Shown here: one piece after another, positions 8,242-17,433 of the stretch | Position numbering within the stretch: position 1 is the first letter of the stretch | How the letters are laid out: each line of letters starts with the position of its first letter | From: Fibrobacter succinogenes | GTDB lineage: Bacteria; Fibrobacterota; Fibrobacteria; Fibrobacterales; Fibrobacteraceae | Direction: 5' to 3' | Length of the DNA: 64,000 nt | Assembly (NCBI GenBank): GCA_902762795.1 | Contig: CACWPM010000018.1 | Span: 1-64,000, forward strand | Position numbers and translations under genes: made by a program | Notes under the pieces: generated by a model | What the model saw: the letters and a program-made list of their open reading frames with translations, nothing else | Told to the model about the DNA's origin: nothing | Databases searched by the model: none

Positions 8242-9948
8242 TCAATGATCCACGGAACAATAATAATCCATCAACTGGTCTTGGCATTCCAAGAAACAAT
8301 CCTTCAGATGCGGATCAAACTGTTTCCCCATCGATGCAATAATCACGTCACGCGCTTCCCTGAACGACATGCGTTCCTTGTAGCAACGTTTGCTCACCAA
8401 GGCATCGTACACATCGGCTAAAGCCATAATACGCGCTTCCATTGGGATATTTTCACCCGAGCGCTGTTCCGGATAGCCCGTTCCGTCCCAACGTTCATGA
8501 TGATAAAGCGCCATATTCTTTGCAACACTGACAAAATAACTGTCCTTGACATCGGAGAGAAGCTTTTCAATAATGTTTGCGCCCTTCTCCGCATGGGTCT
8601 TCATGATTTCATAGTCATCAAAATTAAAGCGGCCCGGTTTACGCAAAACGGCATCGTCAATCGCCACCTTGCCCAAATCATACATCGGAGCGGCAGCAAT
8701 CAACACATCGAGGAATTTATCGGACAAATTATCGGCACCTTTCTGGCGCATCATCGAGACCAAAATTTTCACGACTTCACTTGTACGCTTGATATGCCCT
8801 TCCATATTGCCAGCGCGACTTTCAGCCATTTGCGCCATGCCGACTATCCATTTTTCCTGCACGGATAGCTTTTCGTTTTCTGTTTTAACCATGTTTCTCT
8901 GCAACATGGAATTGCTACGGCCGAGCGCATCGATATACTGTTGTTCCTGAGTGTTGTCTTCTATTCTGAACAAGAACACATTCTTGCCATGCACCTGCCT
9001 CAAGACTTTCACTTCGCATTTATAATGACGTCCCGAATAATTAAATTCGGTCATTTGGCTGTAGTCCGTCAAGATTTTGGATTTCCTGTACTTTTCAATC
9101 CAGGACATAATGTGCTGTTGCAATTCCGTTTCCCCTTTCAGATGAGCATCCACTCTCATCTTCACTATTTCCGGGAAGAAATCTATCGCTATTCGGTTGG
9201 CCCCCAAATAGGCGCCATCCACCGAAAACGACATATACGCACACGAACTTTCAATTTCAATCGATTCAATCACGCATTCCGTAATATCGTACCACTTGAC
9301 GTTATTGCAAATGTAAAGCAAGAGGATTTGGTCAATCACGTAAATGAGAGGCATGACGAGCATGTCGCTGCCCAGAAAACGAGCCAAAAAGAACGAAAGG
9401 ATTGTCGCGATTTCGCCTATAATCATCGCAATGATATTCTTGAGCGAAACCATTTTCTGGTGCAATATAGCCCGGATAATGATCCAGATATCCAAAATAA
9501 CATAACTCACCAGGAACGCATTGAACAAGCCATGAGCCCAACCGTAAGTCGCCACATAATTTCCGACGCCAGCCTGGACCACATATTCCACCGTCTTGTA
9601 GTATGCCGGAAAATACCCGACCGTCATAGCCAGTGCACAAATCGTAAAGCTCATGAAAATAAGAGTCAAGTGCAGCCATTTCGGAATACTCATCTTGCAA
9701 ATTTTCAAAAGTGCAAAGAACATGAACATTGGAAGGAAGGACCCGCCAAGGTAGTTCACCTTATTGGCAATGATAGCACCTTCAACAGTTTCCGAAAAAC
9801 CTAAAAGCCAATGACCAAAATTCGCGACGAGGATCGCATAGAAGGAGTAGTAAATGTAATTGTTCCGCTGATTTTGGAATCGCAAAGAAAGGACCGCCAA
9901 ATTGACAGCAGACAAAACAAACATCAATGTTAAATAGATATAACCCAT
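8242..9948 (-). CDS. Membrane HD-GYP paralogue with a degenerate HD motif
   Basis: A 568-residue protein with the same architecture as its downstream neighbour: about seven N-terminal membrane helices, a PAS-like segment (about 240-350) and an HD-GYP domain (about 390-560). The GYP signature is kept (YHHERWDGTGYP, MEARIMALADVYDALVSKRCYKE). The HD motif reads PMYDLGK: the codon is TAT, so the metal-ligand histidine is a tyrosine near residue 423. In HD-GYP enzymes loss of this histidine is expected to impair metal binding, so this copy may be a receptor or partner rather than an active phosphodiesterase. That is inference. It is the first gene of a probable HD-GYP, HD-GYP, ispG transcript. Confidence 0.86.
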   Translation of the reverse strand: MGYIYLTLMFVLSAVNLAVLSLRFQNQRNNYIYYSFYAILVANFGHWLLGFSETVEGAIIANKVNYLGGSFLPMFMFFALLKICKMSIPKWLHLTLIFMSFTICALAMTVGYFPAYYKTVEYVVQAGVGNYVATYGWAHGLFNAFLVSYVILDIWIIIRAILHQKMVSLKNIIAMIIGEIATILSFFLARFLGSDMLVMPLIYVIDQILLLYICNNVKWYDITECVIESIEIESSCAYMSFSVDGAYLGANRIAIDFFPEIVKMRVDAHLKGETELQQHIMSWIEKYRKSKILTDYSQMTEFNYSGRHYKCEVKVLRQVHGKNVFLFRIEDNTQEQQYIDALGRSNSMLQRNMVKTENEKLSVQEKWIVGMAQMAESRAGNMEGHIKRTSEVVKILVSMMRQKGADNLSDKFLDVLIAAAPMYDLGKVAIDDAVLRKPGRFNFDDYEIMKTHAEKGANIIEKLLSDVKDSYFVSVAKNMALYHHERWDGTGYPEQRSGENIPMEARIMALADVYDALVSKRCYKERMSFREARDVIIASMGKQFDPHLKDCFLECQDQLMDYYCSVDH

Positions 9949-10051
9949 ATCCGCAACCGGAATAAACCGTTTATAAAGCTAATCTATTTTTGCAAGAATG
10001 AACTATCCACCTCCTAAAAAAGTCCATTTTACAAAATTACAAATTAAATAT

Positions 10052-10085
10052 AAAAAAAGAAAACGCATGGCGATAACCATGCGCT
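10052..10085 (-). terminator. pnp: Terminator after pnp
   Basis: On the minus strand a CGCATGG / CCATGCG stem with a 6-nt loop is followed by a T-rich tract, just past the pnp stop codon. Confidence 0.8.
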
Positions 10086-10120
10086 TCACTTAAAGAGTCT
10101 TAATTGGATTAATCCAGGAC

Positions 10121-12397
10121 TTAAGCTTCGATAGGAGCTTCCGGTTGAGCATCTGCAGCCGGAGCTTCAGCGTCAGCAGCATTTGCAGCTTCTGTCGGAG
10201 CATCGGCAGCCGGGGCAGCCTTCGGAGGTAGCAGAGCCTTCATGGAAAGCTTCACCTTGCCCTTCGGGTCCACACCGAGGCAAAGCACTTCGACTTCATC
10301 ACCGACGTGAACAACGTCTTCGACCTTTTCGACACGGCGGTCGGCAAGTTCGGAGATGTGCACGAGACCGTCGCGGCCCGGAAGGATTTCGACAAATGCG
10401 CCAAACGGCTGGATCGTCTTGACCTTGCCTTTGTACTTGCGGCCCGGTTCCGGTTCTGCGGTGAGTTCCTCGATCATACGGCGGCAAACTTCACCTGCCT
10501 TGCCCGTCGGGGCGGCGATGTCGATATTGCCGTTGTCGTCAATGTTGATGGTGCAACCCGTCTGGGACTGCATGCCCTTGATGACAGAGCCACCAGAACC
10601 GATAACATCACGGATTTTCGCGGTCGGAATGCGCATCTTGAGCATCGTCGGAGCCTTTTCGGAAACCTTCGGACGCGGAGCCGGAAGGCCAAGTTCGGCC
10701 ATCTTGCCAAGAATGTGGATACGGCCCTGACGAGCCTGTTCCAAAGCTTCGCGCATGAGTTCCGGGGTGATACCGCGGATCTTGATGTCCATCTGGAATG
10801 CGGTAATACCTTCGGCAGTACCCGTCACCTTGAAGTCCATATCGCCGAGATGGTCTTCCGTACCGGTAATGTCGGACAAGATCTTGATCTTGCCGCCTTC
10901 CTTGACGGAACCCTTTTCGGAGATGAGGCCCATGGCGATACCTGCAACCGGAGCCTTGATAGGAACGCCAGCGTCCATCAAGCTGAGGCAGCCACCGCAA
11001 ACAGAGGCCATAGAAGAAGAACCGTTGGATTCCATGATTTCGGAAACCACGCGGATGGTGTACGGGAAGTCTTCCGGGAGCGGAAGGACTGCAGCGAGGG
11101 AACGTTCGGCCAAGTGACCGTGACCGATTTCACGGCGAGAAAGGCCGAGCTTCTTGCATTCACCGACAGAGAACGGCGGGAAGTTGTAATGGAGCATGTA
11201 GCTCTTGGAGCCTTCGCCCTGCATGCTTTCGAAACGTTGTTCGTCAGCCTTTGTTCCAAGCGTACAAATGACGAGACCCTGGGTTTCGCCACGCTGGAAG
11301 ATTGCAGAACCGTGAGCACGCGGGAGCACGCCCATTTCGATTTCGATCGGACGGACTTCGGTCGTCTTACGACCGTCAAGACGCACGTCTTCGTTCAAAA
11401 TCATTTCGCGCATAGCGGTGCGTTCAAGGTCGCTGAAGATACCCTTAGCATCAGCGACGAGAGCAGCATCCTGAGCTTCGTCCTTGCCGACAATAGCGAG
11501 AATGCGTTCGTCTTCGAGCATACGGGCACAGAGGTCTGCCATAGCCGGATAGAAGTCCGTCTTCACCATGTTGGAGTGGACGTCCTTGTTCAGTTCGTCC
11601 CAGACAACTTCCTTGACCGTAGCGACAAGTTTGTCATGATTTTCACCGACAAACTTCGGCTTGAGTTCCATCTTCGGCTTGGAGCAGCGGTCCACCAACT
11701 GCTGTTGGGCCTTGCACATTTCCTTAATAACTTCATGACCAGCGAGGATGGCTCCAATCATCGTGTCTTCAGACACTTCGTAAGCACCACCTTCGACCAT
11801 GCACACAGAGTCTTCCGTACCGGCGACCACGAGGTCCAGATCGGCCACGGCAACCTGATCGTAAGACGGCATCACGACGTTTTGACCATCGACCACAGCC
11901 ACACGAACGGCAGCGACCTGCTGTTCGAACGGGAGTTCAGAAAGACCGATGGAAAGAGATGCTGCGCTCACGCCAAGAACGTCCGGAGCGAACTTCTTGT
12001 CGGAAGAAAGAACCTGAACGATAACCTGGACTTCACGAGTGAAGTTTTCCGGGAACATCGGACGAATCGGGCGGTCGATGATACGAGCGGAAAGAATTTC
12101 TTCATCGCTCGGACGACCCGGTTCGCGCTTGCTATAGCCACCAGGCAGGCGTCCGGCAGCATAAGACTTTTCGCGGTATTCAACTGTCAGAGGGAAGAAG
12201 TCACCATCCTTTTCTTCACCGTAGCAAACGGTAGAAAGGACAAACGCGTCCCCCATCTTAGCGACAGCAGAACCACGTGCCTGCTTTGCGATACGGCCAG
12301 TTTCAAACGTAATGACACGGCCATCCGGAAGGTTTACCGACACTTCCTTCGGGTCGAGCATCTTGCCGTATTTAGCTTGATAAGCTTCTGTTGACAT
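10121..12397 (-). CDS. pnp: Polyribonucleotide nucleotidyltransferase (PNPase)
   Basis: Phosphorolytic 3'-5' exoribonuclease central to mRNA decay, normally a trimer. The 758 residues show two RNase PH domains (about 12-145 and 325-540) separated by an alpha-helical linker, including VTVEYREKSYAAGRLPGGY, SDEEILSARIIDRPIRPMFP and the second-core FFPPFSVGE-like FPPFSVGECKKLGLSRREIGHGHLAERSL. A KH domain (about 555-615, VIGSGGSVIKGM) and an S1 domain (about 630-698, GKVKTIQPFGAFVEILPGRDGLVHISEL) follow. The last 55 residues are an Ala/Pro/Glu-rich tail, a feature of low complexity. GGAG lies 7-8 nt before the ATG. It directly follows rpsO, the classical order. Confidence 0.97.
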   Translation of the reverse strand: MSTEAYQAKYGKMLDPKEVSVNLPDGRVITFETGRIAKQARGSAVAKMGDAFVLSTVCYGEEKDGDFFPLTVEYREKSYAAGRLPGGYSKREPGRPSDEEILSARIIDRPIRPMFPENFTREVQVIVQVLSSDKKFAPDVLGVSAASLSIGLSELPFEQQVAAVRVAVVDGQNVVMPSYDQVAVADLDLVVAGTEDSVCMVEGGAYEVSEDTMIGAILAGHEVIKEMCKAQQQLVDRCSKPKMELKPKFVGENHDKLVATVKEVVWDELNKDVHSNMVKTDFYPAMADLCARMLEDERILAIVGKDEAQDAALVADAKGIFSDLERTAMREMILNEDVRLDGRKTTEVRPIEIEMGVLPRAHGSAIFQRGETQGLVICTLGTKADEQRFESMQGEGSKSYMLHYNFPPFSVGECKKLGLSRREIGHGHLAERSLAAVLPLPEDFPYTIRVVSEIMESNGSSSMASVCGGCLSLMDAGVPIKAPVAGIAMGLISEKGSVKEGGKIKILSDITGTEDHLGDMDFKVTGTAEGITAFQMDIKIRGITPELMREALEQARQGRIHILGKMAELGLPAPRPKVSEKAPTMLKMRIPTAKIRDVIGSGGSVIKGMQSQTGCTINIDDNGNIDIAAPTGKAGEVCRRMIEELTAEPEPGRKYKGKVKTIQPFGAFVEILPGRDGLVHISELADRRVEKVEDVVHVGDEVEVLCLGVDPKGKVKLSMKALLPPKAAPAADAPTEAANAADAEAPAADAQPEAPIEA

Positions 12398-12418
12398 AAA
12401 AAAACTCCAGTACGAGAA

Positions 12419-12691
12419 TTAGCCGCGGAGACCGAGTTCCTTGATCAAAGCACGCTGAGCGATAATGTCCTTTTCGCCGTAGTACTTGAGAAGGTTCTTG
12501 CGCTTTGCAACCATCGCAGACAGACCGCGGAGGGAGTGGAAGTCCTTCTTGTTGGTCTTGATGTGTTCGGTGAGGTTCTTGATCTTTTCCGTGAGGATTG
12601 CGATCTGAACGCGGACGTTACCGGTGTCCTTTTCGTTAGCACCAAACTGAGCGGTGAGTTCTGCAGCTTTTTCTTTAGTAATAGTAGCCAT
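12419..12691 (-). CDS. rpsO: 30S ribosomal protein S15
   Basis: A 90-residue primary rRNA-binding protein of the small subunit. MATITKEKAAELTAQFG starts the protein and the signature LTEHIKTNKKDFHSLRGLSAMVAKRKNLLKYY spans about residues 40-71. The ATG at 12691 is chosen over the ATG at 12700 because the AAAGGA ribosome site abuts 12700 but sits about 9 nt from 12691. It is 21 bp upstream of pnp. S15 often represses its own mRNA in other bacteria, but no specific leader structure is asserted here. Confidence 0.95.
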   Translation of the reverse strand: MATITKEKAAELTAQFGANEKDTGNVRVQIAILTEKIKNLTEHIKTNKKDFHSLRGLSAMVAKRKNLLKYYGEKDIIAQRALIKELGLRG

Positions 12692-13076
12692 TGTAGCCAT
12701 TCCTTTTTTTGTTTGTTGTTTCATCACATGTTTTTGTCCGAGTTTCTCTGCTCTAGCACCAGTGGAATTGGCGAATCTGGTCACAGGACCCAGGCAAAAA
12801 TGCAATTTGCGGGTAAATATAACTAAAGGCGAGAGTCGCGGCAACCACGCTTGCGTGGATTGACATGACCGAGCCGTGTTATATGCGCCCATAGGGCGCC
12901 AATATAGTTATTAGAACTTAGAACTTAGAAAATACATCGAAATTAAAGTCTTTTTATGGGTTTTAGGTATTAGTTCTTAGGGATTAGGTAAATAATCGCG
13001 GCTTCGCCGCCCTTTACAAATGCGCATAGCGCATGAAATTAATCCTAACCCCTACCACCTGTGACCTAACACCTAT
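12692..13076. other. rpsO leader and repeat-rich intergenic region
   Basis: The first 150 bp form the upstream leader of rpsO, with a TATATT-like box near 12815-12820 on the minus strand. From about 12905 the DNA is made of degenerate short repeats (AACTTAGAACTTAGAA, TTAGGTATTAGTTCTTAGGGATTAGGT, CCTAACCCCTACCACCTGTGACC). Two small hairpins are embedded (GGCGGC-TTC-GCCGCC-like near 13000 and TGCGCATAGCGCA near 13021). No gene is seen. Confidence 0.6.
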
Positions 13077-16000
13077 CTACAAGAACCTCGACAGCACTTC
13101 CTTCAACTTATTGACGTTCACGGGCTTTGCCACATGCTCGTTCATGCCGGCCTCCAAAGCCGCTTGTTGGTCGTCGGCAAAGGCATTCGCCGTCATGGCG
13201 ATAATGGGGATGTTCGCCGCGACCTTATTTTCGAGTTTTCGAATCTGCCGAGTCGCCTCGTAACCATCCATAATCGGCATCTGCACATCCATCAAGACAA
13301 GATCGCAAAGACCTGGCGTTATATTTTTTATGTAATCCACAGCTTTTTTCCCATCGCAAGCCGTCGTCACTTGAATTCCGCAATCTTCCAGAATTTCCTG
13401 GGCGATTTCCCGATTCAATTCGTTATCATCGACAAGCAAAACCCTCTTGCCACTGAAATTAACCTTTTTGTCAGACACCTGCTTTGTCGCATGAGAAAAT
13501 CCAAAGCTCTGCATCAGTGCATTCCTAGCATCCGAAGGAAATACCGGTTTGCTCATGAAATTGTGTATTCCCACACCAAGAGCCTTGTCCTCTATATCCG
13601 ACCATTCATAAGCAGACATGACGATCACTAGAATATCCTTGCCAAGTACTTCATGAAGGCGCGTAGTCGTCTTCATGCCATCCATGTCCGGCATGCGCCA
13701 ATCCACGAGGAACGCATCATACGCAAACCCCATCGACTTCGCATAATATACTTTATCCAAAGCCTCGGCTCCAGAACTGCAACATTCCACATCGACACCC
13801 AAAGCGTTGAAGATCCGAGGAATACTCTTCAAGCAATCTTCATCGTCATCGATTACAAGGATTTTCTTACCCTCCAGTTCCTTGCCACGGTTCACTTCCT
13901 GTTTCGTTTTCACTAGTTTGAACTTAAAATTCAGTACAACATCAGTACCTTCATTCAATTTACTTTTGATGTCTATCGTACCATTCATCATATCGACGAT
14001 GTTCTTCGTAATCGCCATACCAAGACCCGTTCCCTGGATTCCAGAAACCGTCGAAGAGTTCACTCTCGTAAACGCATCATAAATCTTGGGCAAAAAGTCC
14101 TCGCTCATACCAATGCCGGAATCTTTTATTCTAAATACAAAGGAGCCAACACCCGGTTCAGGCTCGATTTTCTGTTCAACGGAGAACCAAATGGATCCTC
14201 CTACCGGAGTGTACTTGATTGCATTCGATATCACGTTCAGGAGCACCTGATTCAAGCGAAGTCTATCACAGACAACATTTTCGTTGACAATGCCGATACT
14301 ATTGGCAAAGAACTGCAATTTTCGTGCATTGATATCCGCCTGGACAATATCTTTAAGCGTATGGATAATCTCCGGGAGATGCTCAGGTTTTTCGTTCAAA
14401 TTAAGTTTGCCCGACTCGATGCGGCTCATATCGAGGACATCATTAATCAACGAAAGCAGGTGATTCGACGAAAGCTCGATTTTTCCAAGGAAATTCTTGA
14501 CCAAATCCTTGTTGCCAATATGCATTGTTGCAAGTTCCGTATAACCGATAATGGCATTCATCGGAGTCCGGATATCGTGGCTCATGTTATTAAGGAACAT
14601 CGTCTTCGCACGGGATGCCGATTTCGCCATTTCAAGCGCCTGCTCCAGGGCGGCCTGCTGCGCCATTTCTTTGCGATAAACGACATCGTTATTGAATAAG
14701 CCTACAAGCACACGATGCGATTTGGACCAGTCGCCCATTTTTGTCACCTTCATGCGGTACCATTTGAGCCCTTCAGTCGTCACTCGGCGATAATCCAGGA
14801 AGAACGAATTTTCATGCTGCAAACGGGCAATAACAACATCACGATTAAGGGTATTCAACACCAGATCAAGATCGTCCTTATAAATATCCTTACGAATATC
14901 CTTTTCCCAATCCTTAAAGAAGTCTATTCCTACACCCGTCTTTTCATCGATAACATCGTTAAATTTACCACCCTTTAGCGAAACGCTAAACAACCCCGTA
15001 TCGATATTGACATCGAACACAATCTCAAATTGGTCCGAAAGGCTTATGATGCGTTCAATATTTTCCTGGTGTTCCGTCTCGGCTCGATATTGAGCATCCA
15101 CTTCGACAAAGCCAACAGCAATCAACTTCGGCGGAATATCGGCAGGCTCGGCTTTCGCAAACACCAGGCGCGTGTACTTGTATTCAGTTCCATAGAGGTG
15201 CCTAAATACAATCGTCATACGCTTTTGGTGCAAAAGCTGTTCCGCAACGTATTCTCTTGAAGCTAGACCAACCAGCTTTTCGCGGTCATCAGGATGAGCC
15301 AAATCCATGACAAACGCCTTAAATACATCTTCCAGCCTTTCGCAAGAAGCAAACAAGTTGTTCAAAGAAGTCCTGAGATCTTCGCGAACGGCAAGAACGC
15401 CGCTCGTATTGTCTTCAATATTAAAGTAAAACAGCGACGAATAGTCTTCCGAAAGGATGTCGATGATTTCAAGGTTTCGCTTCAAGTTCGACTGAATTTC
15501 CATCTGTTTTTTGATTTCTTCATCGACGCTATGCAAACCAAAAACGATACCCTTGAGATGACCGATTTCATCCTTGTCTGCAATAATTTTCATTTGATAG
15601 CAAACATCCTTGCCATCTAACTTGATCTTGAAATTGACATGAGCCACAGGCTCTTTTTTCAGAATAAGAACAAGCCGGTCTCTGTTAGTCTGTTCCTGGA
15701 ACTGGAGCTTATCCGAATCGCAAACCAGATACTTGAGCAGCAAATCCATTCTCTTGGCAAAACTTTTTTCCGAAGACCATCCCGGGATTGCCTTCAAGAG
15801 CACCGAACTTGCGCGGTATGTGACTACAAAATCTGATGAAGCGTCTTCCCCAAGCGTTACGTAGTTCACAAAATCAAAGTCAGAAGCAAGCGATTCAATC
15901 ACACGGTTATTGCGGTCCATTTCCTGACGCTGGGCAATCGCCTTGTTGACTTCGGAATCGATATTTTCAACCGCTATGATGACATGATTTTCATCCTTTT

Positions 16001-17273
16001 GGGACTTGATGACCTTCATTCGATAGAACTGCGGAACGCCATCGATTACAAGCCTATATTCAACCGATGCACTCGGGCTTTCCTCCAAGCGTTTGAGAAA
16101 CGCTCCCTTTTCCATAAAGTGCATGACCACTTCAAGGTCGTCCTCGTAAAGGTTATGACGCAGGCTCGCAATAGATTCGAAGAAGAAATCCCGTCCACTC
16201 ACCGACTCGTGCAACTTATTCATCAATTTATCCGCATGGAACGAATCGAATGTATCGTCAAGGACGTTCACGTAAAAAATACACTCGTACGTTCCGCTCA
16301 AAGCATCCGCAATTTCAGAATACTCGCTACTTTCAGCTTCAGCCATCCGGCGCGCATTCCACACCATCCGTATAAGATACAGGAGAATAACCAGAAGTTC
16401 AATTGCCGAAATTCCTATATAGAACCGGCGTATTTTATCCACTCGCGCAAACGCGATATTTTCATTAACGTACAAGACTAAAGACCAATAGCCGCCAAAC
16501 AAAGGCAACGCCACCAAAAGCTTCGATTCATCCGAAGTTTCTTCTTCATACGCCAAATGAGCGGACTCGCCCTTCATCACGTTAGCGGCCCACTCGTCAA
16601 GCGAATACCCGCTCTTAGGAGTAATCATTCTTATAAATTCATTAAAACTTTTCCATTTACCCGTTTTCTCAACGACAAAAGACCCATCGCGGCGATCGAC
16701 GACAATCAAAGAAGTCTTGCCCTTGAACGCGTTTGTCGCCACATAACCATACAGAGGTTGGATTTCGGAAACGGCCGAAAGCATCCCGACCACCTGTCCC
16801 CTACGGCGGACAGGCACAAGCTGTTCGAATACAATATTTTCAGAATGGACAACATCGCGGTGGACTTTCGAGACATACGGCTTTGGCGATACAATCGAAT
16901 TGTAATGCTGTACATAAGAGGTATCAAAAACAACAGCGTGGTCCGCAATGATATGACCATCCGGTAAATACAAGCGAACAGCCGATACCAAGGGACCTAT
17001 TCGCGAACCCCGGATCAAACGAACCATGTTTTCCGACAGGAGATCTTCTTCCATCCCCACCACTGTCGAAATATTGGACAAGGCACTTAAAAGGGAACGC
17101 CCTAAAAAGCCCATTTTCGCTTCAGAAGCGTAGGCCACCTCATCCAAAGAATCCCAACTATCGTCTATCGCCTTTCTATTTATGTACAAGAACGAGATAT
17201 TTGTTACAATGAACAAGAATGCAACAAGAAGAAGCGAGACGATTAAATTTCGTTTGAAAAAATTATTGTTCAT
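13077..17273 (-). CDS. Hybrid sensor histidine kinase with four tandem PAS-like modules and two receiver domains
   Basis: A 1398-residue inner-membrane signalling protein. TM1 (about 12-32) and TM2 (about 280-302) flank a roughly 245-residue periplasmic sensor that looks like a Cache domain. Four PAS-like modules of about 140 residues follow (about 315-455, 460-600, 605-740, 745-885). Each opens with a phrase such as ALSGTYECIFYVN, LASDFDFVNYV, LSEDYSSLFYFN or LSDQFEIVFDVN. HisKA with MSHDIRTPMNAI (histidine near 897) and HATPase (GTGLGMAITKNIV) come next, then REC1 (from about 1138, LVDWRMPDMDG) and REC2 (from about 1276, LMDVQMPIMDG). Phosphorelay from histidine to receiver aspartates is expected. 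No output domain or DNA-binding partner lies next to it. It is divergent from the NfeD gene. The ligand is unknown. Confidence 0.93.
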   Translation of the reverse strand: MNNNFFKRNLIVSLLLVAFLFIVTNISFLYINRKAIDDSWDSLDEVAYASEAKMGFLGRSLLSALSNISTVVGMEEDLLSENMVRLIRGSRIGPLVSAVRLYLPDGHIIADHAVVFDTSYVQHYNSIVSPKPYVSKVHRDVVHSENIVFEQLVPVRRRGQVVGMLSAVSEIQPLYGYVATNAFKGKTSLIVVDRRDGSFVVEKTGKWKSFNEFIRMITPKSGYSLDEWAANVMKGESAHLAYEEETSDESKLLVALPLFGGYWSLVLYVNENIAFARVDKIRRFYIGISAIELLVILLYLIRMVWNARRMAEAESSEYSEIADALSGTYECIFYVNVLDDTFDSFHADKLMNKLHESVSGRDFFFESIASLRHNLYEDDLEVVMHFMEKGAFLKRLEESPSASVEYRLVIDGVPQFYRMKVIKSQKDENHVIIAVENIDSEVNKAIAQRQEMDRNNRVIESLASDFDFVNYVTLGEDASSDFVVTYRASSVLLKAIPGWSSEKSFAKRMDLLLKYLVCDSDKLQFQEQTNRDRLVLILKKEPVAHVNFKIKLDGKDVCYQMKIIADKDEIGHLKGIVFGLHSVDEEIKKQMEIQSNLKRNLEIIDILSEDYSSLFYFNIEDNTSGVLAVREDLRTSLNNLFASCERLEDVFKAFVMDLAHPDDREKLVGLASREYVAEQLLHQKRMTIVFRHLYGTEYKYTRLVFAKAEPADIPPKLIAVGFVEVDAQYRAETEHQENIERIISLSDQFEIVFDVNIDTGLFSVSLKGGKFNDVIDEKTGVGIDFFKDWEKDIRKDIYKDDLDLVLNTLNRDVVIARLQHENSFFLDYRRVTTEGLKWYRMKVTKMGDWSKSHRVLVGLFNNDVVYRKEMAQQAALEQALEMAKSASRAKTMFLNNMSHDIRTPMNAIIGYTELATMHIGNKDLVKNFLGKIELSSNHLLSLINDVLDMSRIESGKLNLNEKPEHLPEIIHTLKDIVQADINARKLQFFANSIGIVNENVVCDRLRLNQVLLNVISNAIKYTPVGGSIWFSVEQKIEPEPGVGSFVFRIKDSGIGMSEDFLPKIYDAFTRVNSSTVSGIQGTGLGMAITKNIVDMMNGTIDIKSKLNEGTDVVLNFKFKLVKTKQEVNRGKELEGKKILVIDDDEDCLKSIPRIFNALGVDVECCSSGAEALDKVYYAKSMGFAYDAFLVDWRMPDMDGMKTTTRLHEVLGKDILVIVMSAYEWSDIEDKALGVGIHNFMSKPVFPSDARNALMQSFGFSHATKQVSDKKVNFSGKRVLLVDDNELNREIAQEILEDCGIQVTTACDGKKAVDYIKNITPGLCDLVLMDVQMPIMDGYEATRQIRKLENKVAANIPIIAMTANAFADDQQAALEAGMNEHVAKPVNVNKLKEVLSRFL

Positions 17274-17433
17274 AAGTTTTTTGTAACATTTTCGAGTATA
17301 TTATACATTTTGCAGTTGATAACAGAGGGAAAAAATGAAAAAATATACGCCTTAAACTCGTGATTTATGCAAAAAAGTGTTTTTTTTCACAAAAAAGTGT
17401 CCAAGACAAATCAAATCTTTATACATTGACGAT

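Noticed and set aside
10307-12394. Long plus-strand frame opposite pnp (695 residues)
   Set aside because: It mirrors pnp codon by codon. High-GC third positions on the minus strand keep the other frame open. pnp has all its domains.
12692-12892. Longer S15 protein with a 67-residue N-terminal extension
   Set aside because: The extension runs through the non-coding leader. A ribosome site spaced for ATG 12691 gives the standard 90-residue protein.
17314-17355. Six-codon leader peptide before the NfeD gene (MKKYTP)
   Set aside because: It has an AGAGGG site but no paired terminator or regulatory codons, so the evidence is too thin to call an attenuator.
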